The notes under the pieces are model-generated. The model saw only the letters and a program-made list of their open reading frames with translations, was not told the DNA's origin and made no database searches. A DNA stretch of 64,000 bases from PFJX01 sp964542455 (GTDB lineage Bacteria; Pseudomonadota; Gammaproteobacteria; Burkholderiales; Thiobacillaceae). The stretch lies in the NCBI GenBank assembly GCA_964542455.1, contig CAZIUC010000019.1, positions 9,342 to 73,341 of the forward strand, in the 5' to 3' direction. The position numbers and the translations under genes are program-made. Positions 24,679 to 32,350 of this stretch are shown here, piece by piece. Position 1 is the first letter of the stretch, and every line of letters starts with the position of its first letter.

Positions 24679-24694
24679 CGGCATGAAAGTTGCG
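24679..24694 (+). promoter_or_regulatory. Sigma-54 (-24/-12) type promoter
   Basis: CGGCATG-aaag-TTGCG fits the RpoN pattern with GG (24680-24681) and GC (24692-24693) ten bases apart. It shares the GGCATG core with the promoter at 23508. The predicted start point is near 24705, leaving a short leader with AAGAGG seven bases before the ATG at 24729. Confidence 0.68.
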
Positions 24695-24728
24695 CATGAA
24701 TGCCCAAGTGCATTCAAGAGGTCGCAAC

Positions 24729-25346
24729 ATGAACCATCCCGCGAACAAGCCAGCCACAGACCAGCCCAACATCTTGCGCAGAAGACTGGCCCAGGGCGGA
24801 CTGGCGCTCCCAGTGGTATTGGCCACCCTGGCCAGCAAGCCGGTATTGGGCGCGGCACCCTACAACTGCACAATCTCGGGCGCGCTATCCGGCAACACCT
24901 CGACACACGGCCAGGACGCGCCCTGCTCCGCCCTGGGCCTGTCGCCGGGCTACTGGAAGAATCACGAAAATGATTGGCGAGTGGTAAGCCCGGACGCCGC
25001 CTTCAAGAGCGTGTTCGCGGATGCCTATTGGTGGATTTCGCAAAATGCCAACGAGGTGGAACTTTGCCCTGCCCAATATCAGAACTGCACGCCCGATCCC
25101 ACGCTCATGCAGGTACTGAACAGTACGGCGGGAATGAGGCCCAACTTGAACTACCCGGCACTCGCTCGCGCGGCGGTGGCTTCTTTGCAGAATGCCTACA
25201 AATTCGCGCCTGACTATCCGTTGACGCCCAATCAGGTCGTCGCCATGTTCAACGCCGTGTATCTGGGGGGAAGCTATCAGATCAATCCCACCACTTCATG
25301 GAGCGCCGATCAGGTTAAGACTTACTTTGAAAGCCTTTACAACTAG
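24729..25346 (+). CDS. Secreted protein of unknown function with GYWKNH motif (paralogue 2)
   Basis: The 205-residue protein starts at 24729 after AAGAGG. An export signal (ILRRRLAQGGLALPVVLATLASKPVLGAA) is followed by NCTISGALSGNTSTHGQ and CSALGLSPGYWKNHENDW. The GYWKNH-type motif recurs in many uncharacterised bacterial surface proteins. Four or more cysteines in the mature part suggest disulfides outside the cytoplasm. The C-terminus (YPLTPNQVVAMFNAV...SWSADQVKTYFESLY) matches paralogue 1. There is no transmembrane anchor or sorting signal. Its sigma-54-type promoter suggests expression by an enhancer-binding activator, perhaps linked to surface matrix, which is inference. Confidence 0.86.
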   Translation: MNHPANKPATDQPNILRRRLAQGGLALPVVLATLASKPVLGAAPYNCTISGALSGNTSTHGQDAPCSALGLSPGYWKNHENDWRVVSPDAAFKSVFADAYWWISQNANEVELCPAQYQNCTPDPTLMQVLNSTAGMRPNLNYPALARAAVASLQNAYKFAPDYPLTPNQVVAMFNAVYLGGSYQINPTTSWSADQVKTYFESLYN

Positions 25347-25375
25347 CCTGTCAGTGACCTGAGGCAAGACAAGAG

Positions 25376-25404
25376 CGGGCGCCTTTGCGGCGCCCGTTTC
25401 ATTT
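25376..25404. terminator. Terminator between paralogue 2 and fbp
   Basis: CGGGCGCC (25376-25383) pairs with GGCGCCCG (25389-25396) around a five-base loop, followed by TTTCATTTT. It lies between the stops of two converging genes and probably ends the secreted-protein transcript. Confidence 0.85.
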
Positions 25405-25412
25405 TCAGGTCG

Positions 25413-26417
25413 TTATGCTTGGTGATACCCCACCACCACTTCCACCTCGTTCTTCGAGCCGAGAATGACCGGCACGCGCTGGTGCAGGTTTTCCGGTTGC
25501 ATGTCGAGGATGCGTTCGCGGCCGGTCGATGAGACACCACCGGCCTGTTCGACGATGAAGCTCATCGGGTTGGCTTCATAGAGCAGACGCAACTTGCCGG
25601 GCTTGGCTGGATCCTTGGTGTCGCGCGGGTACATGAAGACGCCGCCGCGGGTGAGGATACGGTGCACTTCCGCGACCATGGAGGCGACCCAGCGCATGTT
25701 GAAGTCCTTGCCGCGCGGGCCGGTCTCGCCTTCCAGGCATTCCGACACATAGCGCTGTACCGGCGCTTCCCAGAAACGCTGATTGGAGGCGTTGATGGCG
25801 AATTCCCTGGTGTCGGCGGGGATCTTCATGCCCGGATGGGTCAGGACGAACTCGCCGATGTCGCGGTCCAGGGTGAAGCCGTTGACGCCGTGGCCGGTGG
25901 TCAGCACCAGCATGGTGGAAGAGCCATACAGGGCGTAGCCGGCGCATACCTGCTTGACGCCGGGTTGCAGGAAATCGGCTGCGACAGCGGCGCGATTGGG
26001 TACCGGGGCGCGCAGGATGGAGAAGATGGTACCCACGGAGATGTTGATGTCGACGTTGCTGGAGCCGTCGAGCGGGTCGAACACCATCAGGTATTTGCCA
26101 AGCGGGTACTGGGTGGGAATGGGGTAGACCTCGTCCATTTCCTCGGAGGCCATGCCGGCCAGGTGGCCAGCCCATTCGTTGCTGCGGATCATCATTTCGT
26201 TGGTGATCACATCCAGTTTCTTCTGGGTTTCACCCTGCACGTTCTCGGTTTCCAGCGCGCCCATCACGCCGATCAGGGCGCCCTTGTTCACCGCATTGGA
26301 AATGGTCTTGATGGCGGTGACGATGTCGTTCAGCAGGGCGGTGAAGTCGCCGGTGGCGCCGGCGATATGGCGTTGTTCCTCGATGATGAACTGGGTGAGC
26401 GTGGTTCCGGTGTGCAT
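25413..26417 (-). CDS. fbp: Fructose-1,6-bisphosphatase, class 1
   Basis: The 334-residue enzyme hydrolyses fructose-1,6-bisphosphate in gluconeogenesis and in the Calvin cycle where present. Motifs are the metal site FDPLDGSSNVDINISVG (residues 113-130), SEEMDEV, and the C-terminal RGGVFMYP and EQAGGVSSTGRERILD segments. A decayed copy of its last 45 or so codons lies 1.1 kb downstream at 24265-24396. Length is normal for class 1 FBPase. Confidence 0.97.
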   Translation of the reverse strand: MHTGTTLTQFIIEEQRHIAGATGDFTALLNDIVTAIKTISNAVNKGALIGVMGALETENVQGETQKKLDVITNEMMIRSNEWAGHLAGMASEEMDEVYPIPTQYPLGKYLMVFDPLDGSSNVDINISVGTIFSILRAPVPNRAAVAADFLQPGVKQVCAGYALYGSSTMLVLTTGHGVNGFTLDRDIGEFVLTHPGMKIPADTREFAINASNQRFWEAPVQRYVSECLEGETGPRGKDFNMRWVASMVAEVHRILTRGGVFMYPRDTKDPAKPGKLRLLYEANPMSFIVEQAGGVSSTGRERILDMQPENLHQRVPVILGSKNEVEVVVGYHQA

Positions 26418-26540
26418 GGGCTGGGTCTCTTGTGCGTATTGGAAGGCGCGGATTTTATTTGATAAGTCTGATTTATGGCCAAGGAATCCCGGTTTATCGA
26501 CTGATATTCACAGTGCGGCGTTGCAGCGGTGGCGCGCCGC

Positions 26541-27473
26541 TTACTGGCTGGTGAGCTGGTCCGAGCGGGTAAAGGTCCAGGTGCGGCTGATGCCGAGAAT
26601 GTCCACCTTCTTGCGCATAGCCTCAGGGAAGGGGGCGAAGGGGGCGGCCATTTCGACGATATGGACCGCCGCCGCGTCGAGGATCTTGTGGCCGGAGGAA
26701 CGATCCACCTGAATCGATTCCAGGGTGCCGTCGGTGTTGATGCTGACGGTCAGGATGGGGGAGCCGTACAGACGATTGCGCCGCGCGGCTTCGGGGTAAT
26801 TCATGTTGCCCACCCGCTCCACCTTGATGCGCCAGTCCTCGACGTATTGCGCGAAGGTGTATTCCTGCGCGCGGGCACCGACAAACATGCGCCGCGGGCG
26901 CTTCTGGTATTCGTCCATCTGGGTATCGATGCGTGCTTGCAGGCGGGCCATTTCCAGGCTGCGCGCGGCCAGGTCGAGTGGTGCCGGGTTGGGTGCGACC
27001 GGGCGTTGTTCCGTGGGCGGCGCCGGCGTTTGTTCAGGCGCCTTGTAGTCGGATTTGATCTGAGTCATCAAGGCCTGCGTCTGGGCCTCCAGGGCGCGCA
27101 CCCGAGCGTTGAATTCGGCTTCGGCGCTCATGGTCTGTTCCCGGTCGGAAGCGGGCAAGGGCGTCTTCGCCTGGCGATCCTCGTCGACATTGCCGCCGCC
27201 GTCCAGGTTGGACTGCGCCAGTACGTCCGCCTTGATCGGCTTGTTTTTTGTTTTGGCGTTGACCAGCACCACGTCCAGGGGCGGGTTCGGATTTTCAAAC
27301 AGCTTGGGGTTGGCCGCCTTGAACTGCATGCCGAAGATGAACAAGACATGGACGATGGCCGAGATCAGGATCGCCTTGGTGAAGCGGTCATCCCAGTCCG
27401 CCGAGGTCAGCGGCGCATATGGGAGCGGCTCAAGGAAATCGCTCAGGTGTCCAGGTGCGCGAGGTAGCGACAT
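26541..27473 (-). CDS. TonB-family energy transducer
   Basis: The start at 27473 (MSLPRAPGHLSDFLEPLPYAP) gives 310 residues and overlaps the end of the RNB gene by 31 bases. One transmembrane helix (AILISAIVHVLFIFGMQF, about residue 35) is followed by a long periplasmic spacer with a charged coiled coil (EFNARVRALEAQTQALMTQI) and Pro-rich part. A TonB C-terminal domain closes it (NYPEAARRNRLYGSPILTVSINTDG, then DAAAVHIVEMAAPFAPFPEAM). exbB/exbD are not present nearby. The spacer lacks the Pro-Glu/Pro-Lys repeats of classical TonB, so its receptor is uncertain. Confidence 0.88.
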   Translation of the reverse strand: MSLPRAPGHLSDFLEPLPYAPLTSADWDDRFTKAILISAIVHVLFIFGMQFKAANPKLFENPNPPLDVVLVNAKTKNKPIKADVLAQSNLDGGGNVDEDRQAKTPLPASDREQTMSAEAEFNARVRALEAQTQALMTQIKSDYKAPEQTPAPPTEQRPVAPNPAPLDLAARSLEMARLQARIDTQMDEYQKRPRRMFVGARAQEYTFAQYVEDWRIKVERVGNMNYPEAARRNRLYGSPILTVSINTDGTLESIQVDRSSGHKILDAAAVHIVEMAAPFAPFPEAMRKKVDILGISRTWTFTRSDQLTSQ

Positions 27474-29281
27474 GTAAGGTCGATGTCGAGCAGATCGATG
27501 TCGGACAACTCCACGCGGATGCGGTCGCCGGGATTCAGCGTCGGCGCGCCGGTGATGCGGGCGACGAAGGGAAGGCCGTCGAGGCGCACCAGGTTCTCGC
27601 GCCAGGCGGTGGCGGCGAGTTCCGTAACCGCTTCCTGCTGAATCCAGCGCAGGCACCAGTAGCGTTCCATGCGGCGCTGGTAATCGTTGTAAACGTCATA
27701 GGCCAGTTCGAAGTCGCGCACGGCGGCGAACAGCAGCGGGTCGGAAGCGGTGTGCGGTGGGATTTCGCCGGCGGCGGCGGCGAGTATCTGGCGCTGGTTG
27801 ACCAGGTCGACATAACGTCGCAAGGGCGAGGTGCTCCAGGTGTAGCAGGACACCCCAAGGCCTTCATGCGGCGCCGGACTCAGGGTCATGCGAACCTTGC
27901 CACCGGTCTGCGCGCGGTAGATGCCAGCCACGTTTTTCTCGGCAAGGAATTCGCCCCAGCGATTGTTGGCCAGGATCATCAGTTCCGAGACCAGCTTGTC
28001 GATGGGATTGCCTCGCGCTCGCGGGTTGATTTCCACGTGTTCATCCCGCACTCGAAACACGAAATCATGGCGCTGTATCTGCTCAGCCTTGCCACGCCCG
28101 ATTTCCAGGCTACGGGCAAAGGCGTACAGCCATTCCAGTTCGCGGCGGAACGGGTAATCCGGGCCGGGCTGGCCGATCGTGTGCTCGTTGAACAGCGGCT
28201 CCAGGGTCTCGTGGCGCAGGTTGGCGGCGATACTGATGCGATCCGCCACCGTGGCGACGGTTTCGATGTTGTAGTCGGGACCGACCTCCAGATACATGGA
28301 GAGTGCCGGGCATTCGCTGTTTTCCGCCAAGGTGTACTGGGCGATCAGATCCTCCGGCAGCATGGTGAATTTTTCCGCCGGGGCGTAGACCGTGGACAGT
28401 CGGCTCGCCGCCAGCCGGTCCAGGTCGGAGCCGGGCAGGATGCCGAGCGCGGGCGCGGCGATGTGGATGCCGACTCGCGCGCCGCCATCGGGCCGGAAGA
28501 TCACCGAGAAGGCATCGTCGATCTCGGTGGTGGCGGCGTCGTCGATGCTGAACGCGGGCGTGTCACCCGCCGGCAGGATCGGCGGCGGCAGGGGCGCGGC
28601 CAGTTCGGGAAAGCCGAAACCCTTGGGGAAATGTTCGAGACGAAACGCCTGGCGGTGGAATTCGTGGCTGGAGGGAATCGCCCCACATTTGTCCAGCAGG
28701 CGCACCGGCGAGAGGCTGGTCGCGGCGCAGGCCTCGTTCAGCGCCTTGTACTCCAGGCCGTTCTTGTCCGGCTTATGCGCCAGTTCGAAGACATGGCCGT
28801 GGAAGGGTTCCGGCAGTTTGCCGGCGACCAGCATGGCCACCCACTCGGCGCGCAACGCCGCCTCGCGCGCGCGTCGCTCCAGGCCGGCTTTGGCCGCGGC
28901 CAGGATGTCGGCGGCGGCGGCCTTGTAGCGGCCCTTGCCTTTTTTCTGGAAGTAGATGGGCGCGTTATGCAAGGCCAGGACGATGGCGCTGGCTTCGGTC
29001 GGCGTGGCGGCATGCCCGAAATAGTCGGCCGCCAGCGTCTCGAAGCCGAACTCCTCCGTGCCCGCCACTTCCCAGAGGAAGTCCAGGTCCAGTTCCTCCT
29101 TGAGCGCGCGGGCGTTTTCCATGACCTCCGCCGGCGGCGGCGAGCCAAAGCGCAGCAGAACGTGGTTGGCTTTCAGCTTGCCGCGTTTGCCATGCTGGGA
29201 TTCGATCTGCAACGAACTGTCGTTGTCGGCCAGGAGGGTTCCGGCCTTGATGTCGCCGTCTTCTTCGTAAAGCAAAAACAT
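27443..29281 (-). CDS. RNB-domain 3'-5' exoribonuclease
   Basis: The 612-residue protein has an N-terminal cold-shock-like region, the RNB catalytic core with its acidic motif FSIDDAATTEIDDAFSV (about residues 245-260), and the downstream TSPLRRYVDLVNQRQIL. A C-terminal S1-like segment (NPGDRIRVELSDIDLLDIDLTCR) completes it. It is an RNase II/R-type enzyme that degrades single-stranded RNA processively, in a form typical of betaproteobacteria. It lies three bases after the YqiA-like gene and overlaps the TonB-like gene, so the three are probably one operon. Confidence 0.93.
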   Translation of the reverse strand: MFLLYEEDGDIKAGTLLADNDSSLQIESQHGKRGKLKANHVLLRFGSPPPAEVMENARALKEELDLDFLWEVAGTEEFGFETLAADYFGHAATPTEASAIVLALHNAPIYFQKKGKGRYKAAAADILAAAKAGLERRAREAALRAEWVAMLVAGKLPEPFHGHVFELAHKPDKNGLEYKALNEACAATSLSPVRLLDKCGAIPSSHEFHRQAFRLEHFPKGFGFPELAAPLPPPILPAGDTPAFSIDDAATTEIDDAFSVIFRPDGGARVGIHIAAPALGILPGSDLDRLAASRLSTVYAPAEKFTMLPEDLIAQYTLAENSECPALSMYLEVGPDYNIETVATVADRISIAANLRHETLEPLFNEHTIGQPGPDYPFRRELEWLYAFARSLEIGRGKAEQIQRHDFVFRVRDEHVEINPRARGNPIDKLVSELMILANNRWGEFLAEKNVAGIYRAQTGGKVRMTLSPAPHEGLGVSCYTWSTSPLRRYVDLVNQRQILAAAAGEIPPHTASDPLLFAAVRDFELAYDVYNDYQRRMERYWCLRWIQQEAVTELAATAWRENLVRLDGLPFVARITGAPTLNPGDRIRVELSDIDLLDIDLTCRYLAHLDT

Positions 29282-29284
29282 TAT

Positions 29285-29839
29285 TTAGAACGCCAGGATG
29301 TCGGGGAGATATTCGGTGAAACGGGTGAAGCCGTGGTCGCCGCCTTCCAGGACCACCTGGCGGGCACCGGCGAAGATCGCCACCGCTTCGCGGTAATCGA
29401 GCACTTCGTCGCCGGTCTCCAGGAGCAGCAGGTAATGCTCCATATGTTCGGGTTGCCGCGCCAGTGCCCGCAATTCGGCCAGGTGTTCACCCGAGAAGAG
29501 GTATTCGGCGCCGCTGTGCCAGTTTTTCTGCGCGGTATCGACGTGATCATGCAACTTCTCGTGGCAGGCCACACAGGGATTGACCAGCACGGCTTTCAGA
29601 CCATGCTTTTCCGCGAGGTAGGTGGCATAGAACCCGCCCAGGGAACTGCCGATCAACTTGGCCGGGCCGACGCTTTGCGCGATCAGGCCTTCGAGCAGGG
29701 CAATGGCGGCGGCGGGACGATCCGGCAGGTCGGGGCAGACACAGGCCTCGCCGAGGCCATGTTCCGCCATCCAGGAAATGAGGTCGCGCGCCTTGCCGGA
29801 CTGGGATGAGCTATTGAAACCATGGATGTAGATCAGCAT
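29285..29839 (-). CDS. YqiA-type alpha/beta-hydrolase esterase
   Basis: The 184-residue cytoplasmic hydrolase has IYIHGFNSSSQSGKA near the N-terminus, the nucleophile elbow GSSLGGFYA (Ser about residue 65), and acid and histidine candidates in LLETGDEVLDY and EGGDHGFTRF. This is the UPF0227/YqiA-YcfP family, which hydrolyses short acyl esters in vitro. The physiological substrate is unknown. It begins the yqiA-rnb-tonB cluster. Confidence 0.9.
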   Translation of the reverse strand: MLIYIHGFNSSSQSGKARDLISWMAEHGLGEACVCPDLPDRPAAAIALLEGLIAQSVGPAKLIGSSLGGFYATYLAEKHGLKAVLVNPCVACHEKLHDHVDTAQKNWHSGAEYLFSGEHLAELRALARQPEHMEHYLLLLETGDEVLDYREAVAIFAGARQVVLEGGDHGFTRFTEYLPDILAF

Positions 29840-29891
29840 CCGCGCATTTTAGCGGGAAGCACGCTTCGGCTCGCGAACAATCCGGGGATTC

Positions 29892-29961
29892 GTGGGATGC
29901 GATGAGCGCGGCGAACCGCATCATGCGCGCGCAATGCGGTTCGTGCCTCACCGCATCCTAC
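29892..29961. repeat. Imperfect palindromic intergenic repeat
   Basis: GTGGGATGCGATGAGCGCGG...CGAACCGCAT on the left folds against ATGCGGTTCG...CCGCATCCTAC on the right (left end 29892, right end 29961). The repeat overlaps the last codon of the lipoprotein gene. Such GGATGCGGTTCG palindromes are common dispersed repeats, and only this copy was found in the window. Confidence 0.7.
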
Positions 29962-30557
29962 GGCCTTGGGATTTGTCCCAGCCAAGCTGTGAGCTGATCC
30001 AGCGCTTGCGTGAGGGCGGCGTTGGCTCCTTGCGCGGCGCCACGCGCGTCGTGGCTAGGCGCCGCGGCCTCGGTTTCAATGCGGGTACGGGCGACCAGGT
30101 GGGCGTCGCTACGGCGTACCAGTTCGACTTCCAGCACCAGTCTCACCTCACCCGGCGCCCGCGCGGCTTCGTGATAGAAGTCGAGCAAACGGGTATTGAG
30201 CTGATAGCCGCCTTCGACGCCGGAGCCCAGCGGCGCGACCGCCGGAAAAATGGCGGCTTGTTCCAGGCGCTGACGGATCAGTTGCGCGATGCGCGACGCC
30301 GGCAATTCCGTCTGGCGCGCATATTGGTAATACCCGCGCGTGCCCGGCGCGCGGCTATAGGCCATGGCGCTGCTCTGATAGAAGGTCGGCGCGTCGGTTT
30401 CCCGTATCAGCAGCGTGCCCGGCCAAGTGGGTTTTGCGCCGGCGCTGGCCGTGCCCTGATCTTCCAGCACGTACCAGGTGGCGGCCTGGCGGGGCCCGGA
30501 AATTCCGCAAGCGCCGAGAAACAACAGACTGAAGATGATGAGACGGGTATTCATCAA
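29958..30557 (-). CDS. ABC-type transport auxiliary lipoprotein (PqiC-like)
   Basis: The 199-residue protein has a lipoprotein signal (IIFSLLFLGAC, lipid-modified Cys near residue 18) and the ABC-transport auxiliary fold: WYVLEDQG, LLIRETDAPTFYQSSAMAY, and a C-terminal ALTQALDQLTAWL helix. Family members such as PqiC/YmbA are outer-membrane lipoproteins paired with MCE proteins. Its ATG overlaps the stop of the MlaD-type gene (ATGA), placing it last in the MCE operon. Confidence 0.9.
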   Translation of the reverse strand: MMNTRLIIFSLLFLGACGISGPRQAATWYVLEDQGTASAGAKPTWPGTLLIRETDAPTFYQSSAMAYSRAPGTRGYYQYARQTELPASRIAQLIRQRLEQAAIFPAVAPLGSGVEGGYQLNTRLLDFYHEAARAPGEVRLVLEVELVRRSDAHLVARTRIETEAAAPSHDARGAAQGANAALTQALDQLTAWLGQIPRP

Positions 30558-31519
30558 CGTTCCTCCCCCGGGCCCAGGTTCCCTTGTGGCGGGCCAAACA
30601 GAATGCGTTCCGGTTCACCCAGGGCGCGCGCGGATTGCTGCATGGCGCGGCCGCTGTCGCGCAACACCTTGCTGGTGGCCTGTAGATCCTGGCTGGCGAG
30701 ATCGGCGGTGAGGCGCAGGCTCAGGCTGAGGGCGCCGATTTCCGTCCGGGTCTGTTCCAGGGTGGCGCCGGCGCTGTCCAGGGTGGCGCGTACCGTGTTC
30801 AAGGTGTCACGCGACTGCGCCGCGAGATTGTCGATATGGTGGCCGGTGGCGGCCAGGGTCGTCTCTACCGCCACACCGACCCGCTCCAGTCGCTCGGCGG
30901 CGCGCCGCGATTGCTCCAGTGTTTCGCGCAGAGCCGGGGCGACCGCCGCCAATTGCCCGGTGAGCGCGCGAGTATTGGCCAGGGTGCCGGCGATGGCGCG
31001 CTGGTTGTCCTCCGACAGCATCTGGTTGATGCGTTGCAGCGCCTCGCTGCCGTTGTTGCCCAGATCCTCCAGCACACTGGTCATGCGGGTCATTTCCGGC
31101 ACGCCTTCCGCGATGACCGGATAGATCTCGCCGGGCGGGAGGCGGGTGAGGGAGGTACCGCTGGCCGTGGTGTTGATCAGGTCGACGCCGGCGATTCCAG
31201 TGACCAGTTTGCGGTTGACGGTTGCCTGGGCGCCTTCCAGCACCGGGATACGCGCGTCCACTTCCAGCAATACGCGCACACCGCGCGCGGTGTCGGGCAG
31301 GATGCGGTAGTCCGCCACGCGACCCACCTTGATGCCGCGCATGCGCACCTCGCTGCCGATCTGCAGGCCTTCCAGTGACTGCTTCTGGAAATACACCGTG
31401 TAGCGGGTGCTGGGCTGACTGTCCTTGGCGCCGGACAACCAGTAGAGGCCGCCGGCCAAGGCTACAAACAGGGCGATCAGGGTGCCGCCGATCCAGGCAT
31501 AACGTGCTTCGGATTCCAT
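30554..31519 (-). CDS. MCE/MlaD-family substrate-binding protein
   Basis: The start at MESEARYAWIGGTLIALF (31519) gives 321 residues. One N-terminal transmembrane helix is followed by a single MCE domain (about 35-120: VYFQKQSLEGLQIGSEVRMRGIKVGRV) and a long helical region (about 150-300) rich in Ala/Leu heptads. That helical part is longer than in classical MlaD and could form a tube or needle reaching across the periplasm. It carries lipids between membranes. It starts two bases after the ATPase gene's stop. Confidence 0.93.
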   Translation of the reverse strand: MESEARYAWIGGTLIALFVALAGGLYWLSGAKDSQPSTRYTVYFQKQSLEGLQIGSEVRMRGIKVGRVADYRILPDTARGVRVLLEVDARIPVLEGAQATVNRKLVTGIAGVDLINTTASGTSLTRLPPGEIYPVIAEGVPEMTRMTSVLEDLGNNGSEALQRINQMLSEDNQRAIAGTLANTRALTGQLAAVAPALRETLEQSRRAAERLERVGVAVETTLAATGHHIDNLAAQSRDTLNTVRATLDSAGATLEQTRTEIGALSLSLRLTADLASQDLQATSKVLRDSGRAMQQSARALGEPERILFGPPQGNLGPGEER

Positions 31520-31521
31520 GG

Positions 31522-32277
31522 TTACTCCACCGCCCGTGTGTCGAAATAAGATCGTATCCACTCGTGCTGGATCTGCGCCACTTCCCGCACCGGTCCGTCG
31601 GCGATCACCTTGCCCTCGAACAGCACGATGACGCGATCCGCCAAGCCCCACAAGCTGTCCAAGTCATGCGTGGTGAGCAGCACGGTCAATCCCAGACTAT
31701 CCACCAGTACGCGCAAGGTGCTGTCGAATTCTCTCGCGCTGATCGGGTCGAGGCCGGAAGTGGGTTCGTCGAGCAGCAGCAACTCCGGCTCCAGCGCCAG
31801 GGCGCGCGCCAGGGCGGCACGTTTGCGCATGCCACCGGACAATTCGCTGGGCATTTTGTTGGCGGCATCCGCCGGCAGGCCGGCGAGCGCGAGCTTGAGA
31901 TTGACCACTTCGTCGCGCAGGCACTCGGGCAGCCAGGACATGTGTTCACGCAGTGGCGTAGCCACGTTTTCCGCCACGCGCATGGCCGAGAACAGGGCGC
32001 CGTCCTGGAACAGGAGGCCAAAGCGCCGGCGCAGGGTCTGCAATGCGCCGGCATTCAACGTCGCCATATCCTGGCCGAACAGCTTCACCTGACCGCCGCT
32101 AGGGCTGAGCAGACCGACCAGTTGATTCAGCAGCACGGTCTTGCCGGTACCGCTGCCGCCGATCAGGGCGGCGATTTCTCCAGGCCGCAGCGCGAAGGAA
32201 ACCCCATCGTGAACCCAATGTCCGGACAGTCGGGTGCGCAAGCCGATGACTTCGATGACCGGCGACGTATCGTTCAT
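31522..32277 (-). CDS. MlaF-type ABC transporter ATP-binding protein
   Basis: The start at MNDTSPVIEVIGL (32277), preceded by AAGGGGG, gives 251 residues. Walker A is GGSGTGKT, the signature LSGGMRKRAALARAL, Walker B LLLLDEPTSGLDP, and the H-loop TTHDLDSL has the normal His. It powers the MlaE-type permease encoded upstream. The 73-base gap to that gene holds a dispersed repeat, which supplies the ribosome-binding site. Confidence 0.94.
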   Translation of the reverse strand: MNDTSPVIEVIGLRTRLSGHWVHDGVSFALRPGEIAALIGGSGTGKTVLLNQLVGLLSPSGGQVKLFGQDMATLNAGALQTLRRRFGLLFQDGALFSAMRVAENVATPLREHMSWLPECLRDEVVNLKLALAGLPADAANKMPSELSGGMRKRAALARALALEPELLLLDEPTSGLDPISAREFDSTLRVLVDSLGLTVLLTTHDLDSLWGLADRVIVLFEGKVIADGPVREVAQIQHEWIRSYFDTRAVE

Positions 32278-32347
32278 CTGTGCCCCCTTGCGCTGCGCGC
32301 TGTCCCCCCGAGGGGGAGTTCGCATTCCTTCGGACGGCCGTGCGGAA
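32278..32347. repeat. Dispersed CCGTCCGAAGG/CCCCTCGGG repeat between permease and ATPase genes
   Basis: On the minus strand this reads CCGCACGGCCGTCCGAAGG, then CCCCCTCGGGGGGACAGCG and GCAAGGGGG. The same order of blocks occurs at 48332-48409. The CCCCCTCGGGGGG core can fold on itself. It interrupts an operon without adding a terminator U-tract and ends at the ATPase ribosome-binding site. Confidence 0.7.
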
Positions 32348-32350
32348 TGC

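Noticed and set aside
24277..24906. 210-codon minus-strand frame across the gap and start of paralogue 2
   Set aside because: It runs through the sigma-54 promoter and the start of a real gene. Its only meaningful part is the decayed fbp similarity, already listed as a pseudogene.
24265..25430. Idea that the two fbp 3' ends are attachment sites flanking an integrated element
   Set aside because: The enclosed 1.1 kb has no integrase and only one secreted gene, and the left copy is decayed rather than a clean core duplication. Tandem duplication explains it better.
27419..29809. Open frame of about 800 codons on the plus strand opposite the RNB and YqiA-type genes
   Set aside because: The minus-strand genes have clear catalytic motifs. 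The plus translation is low-complexity with many His/Gln/Gly, typical of antisense shadows.
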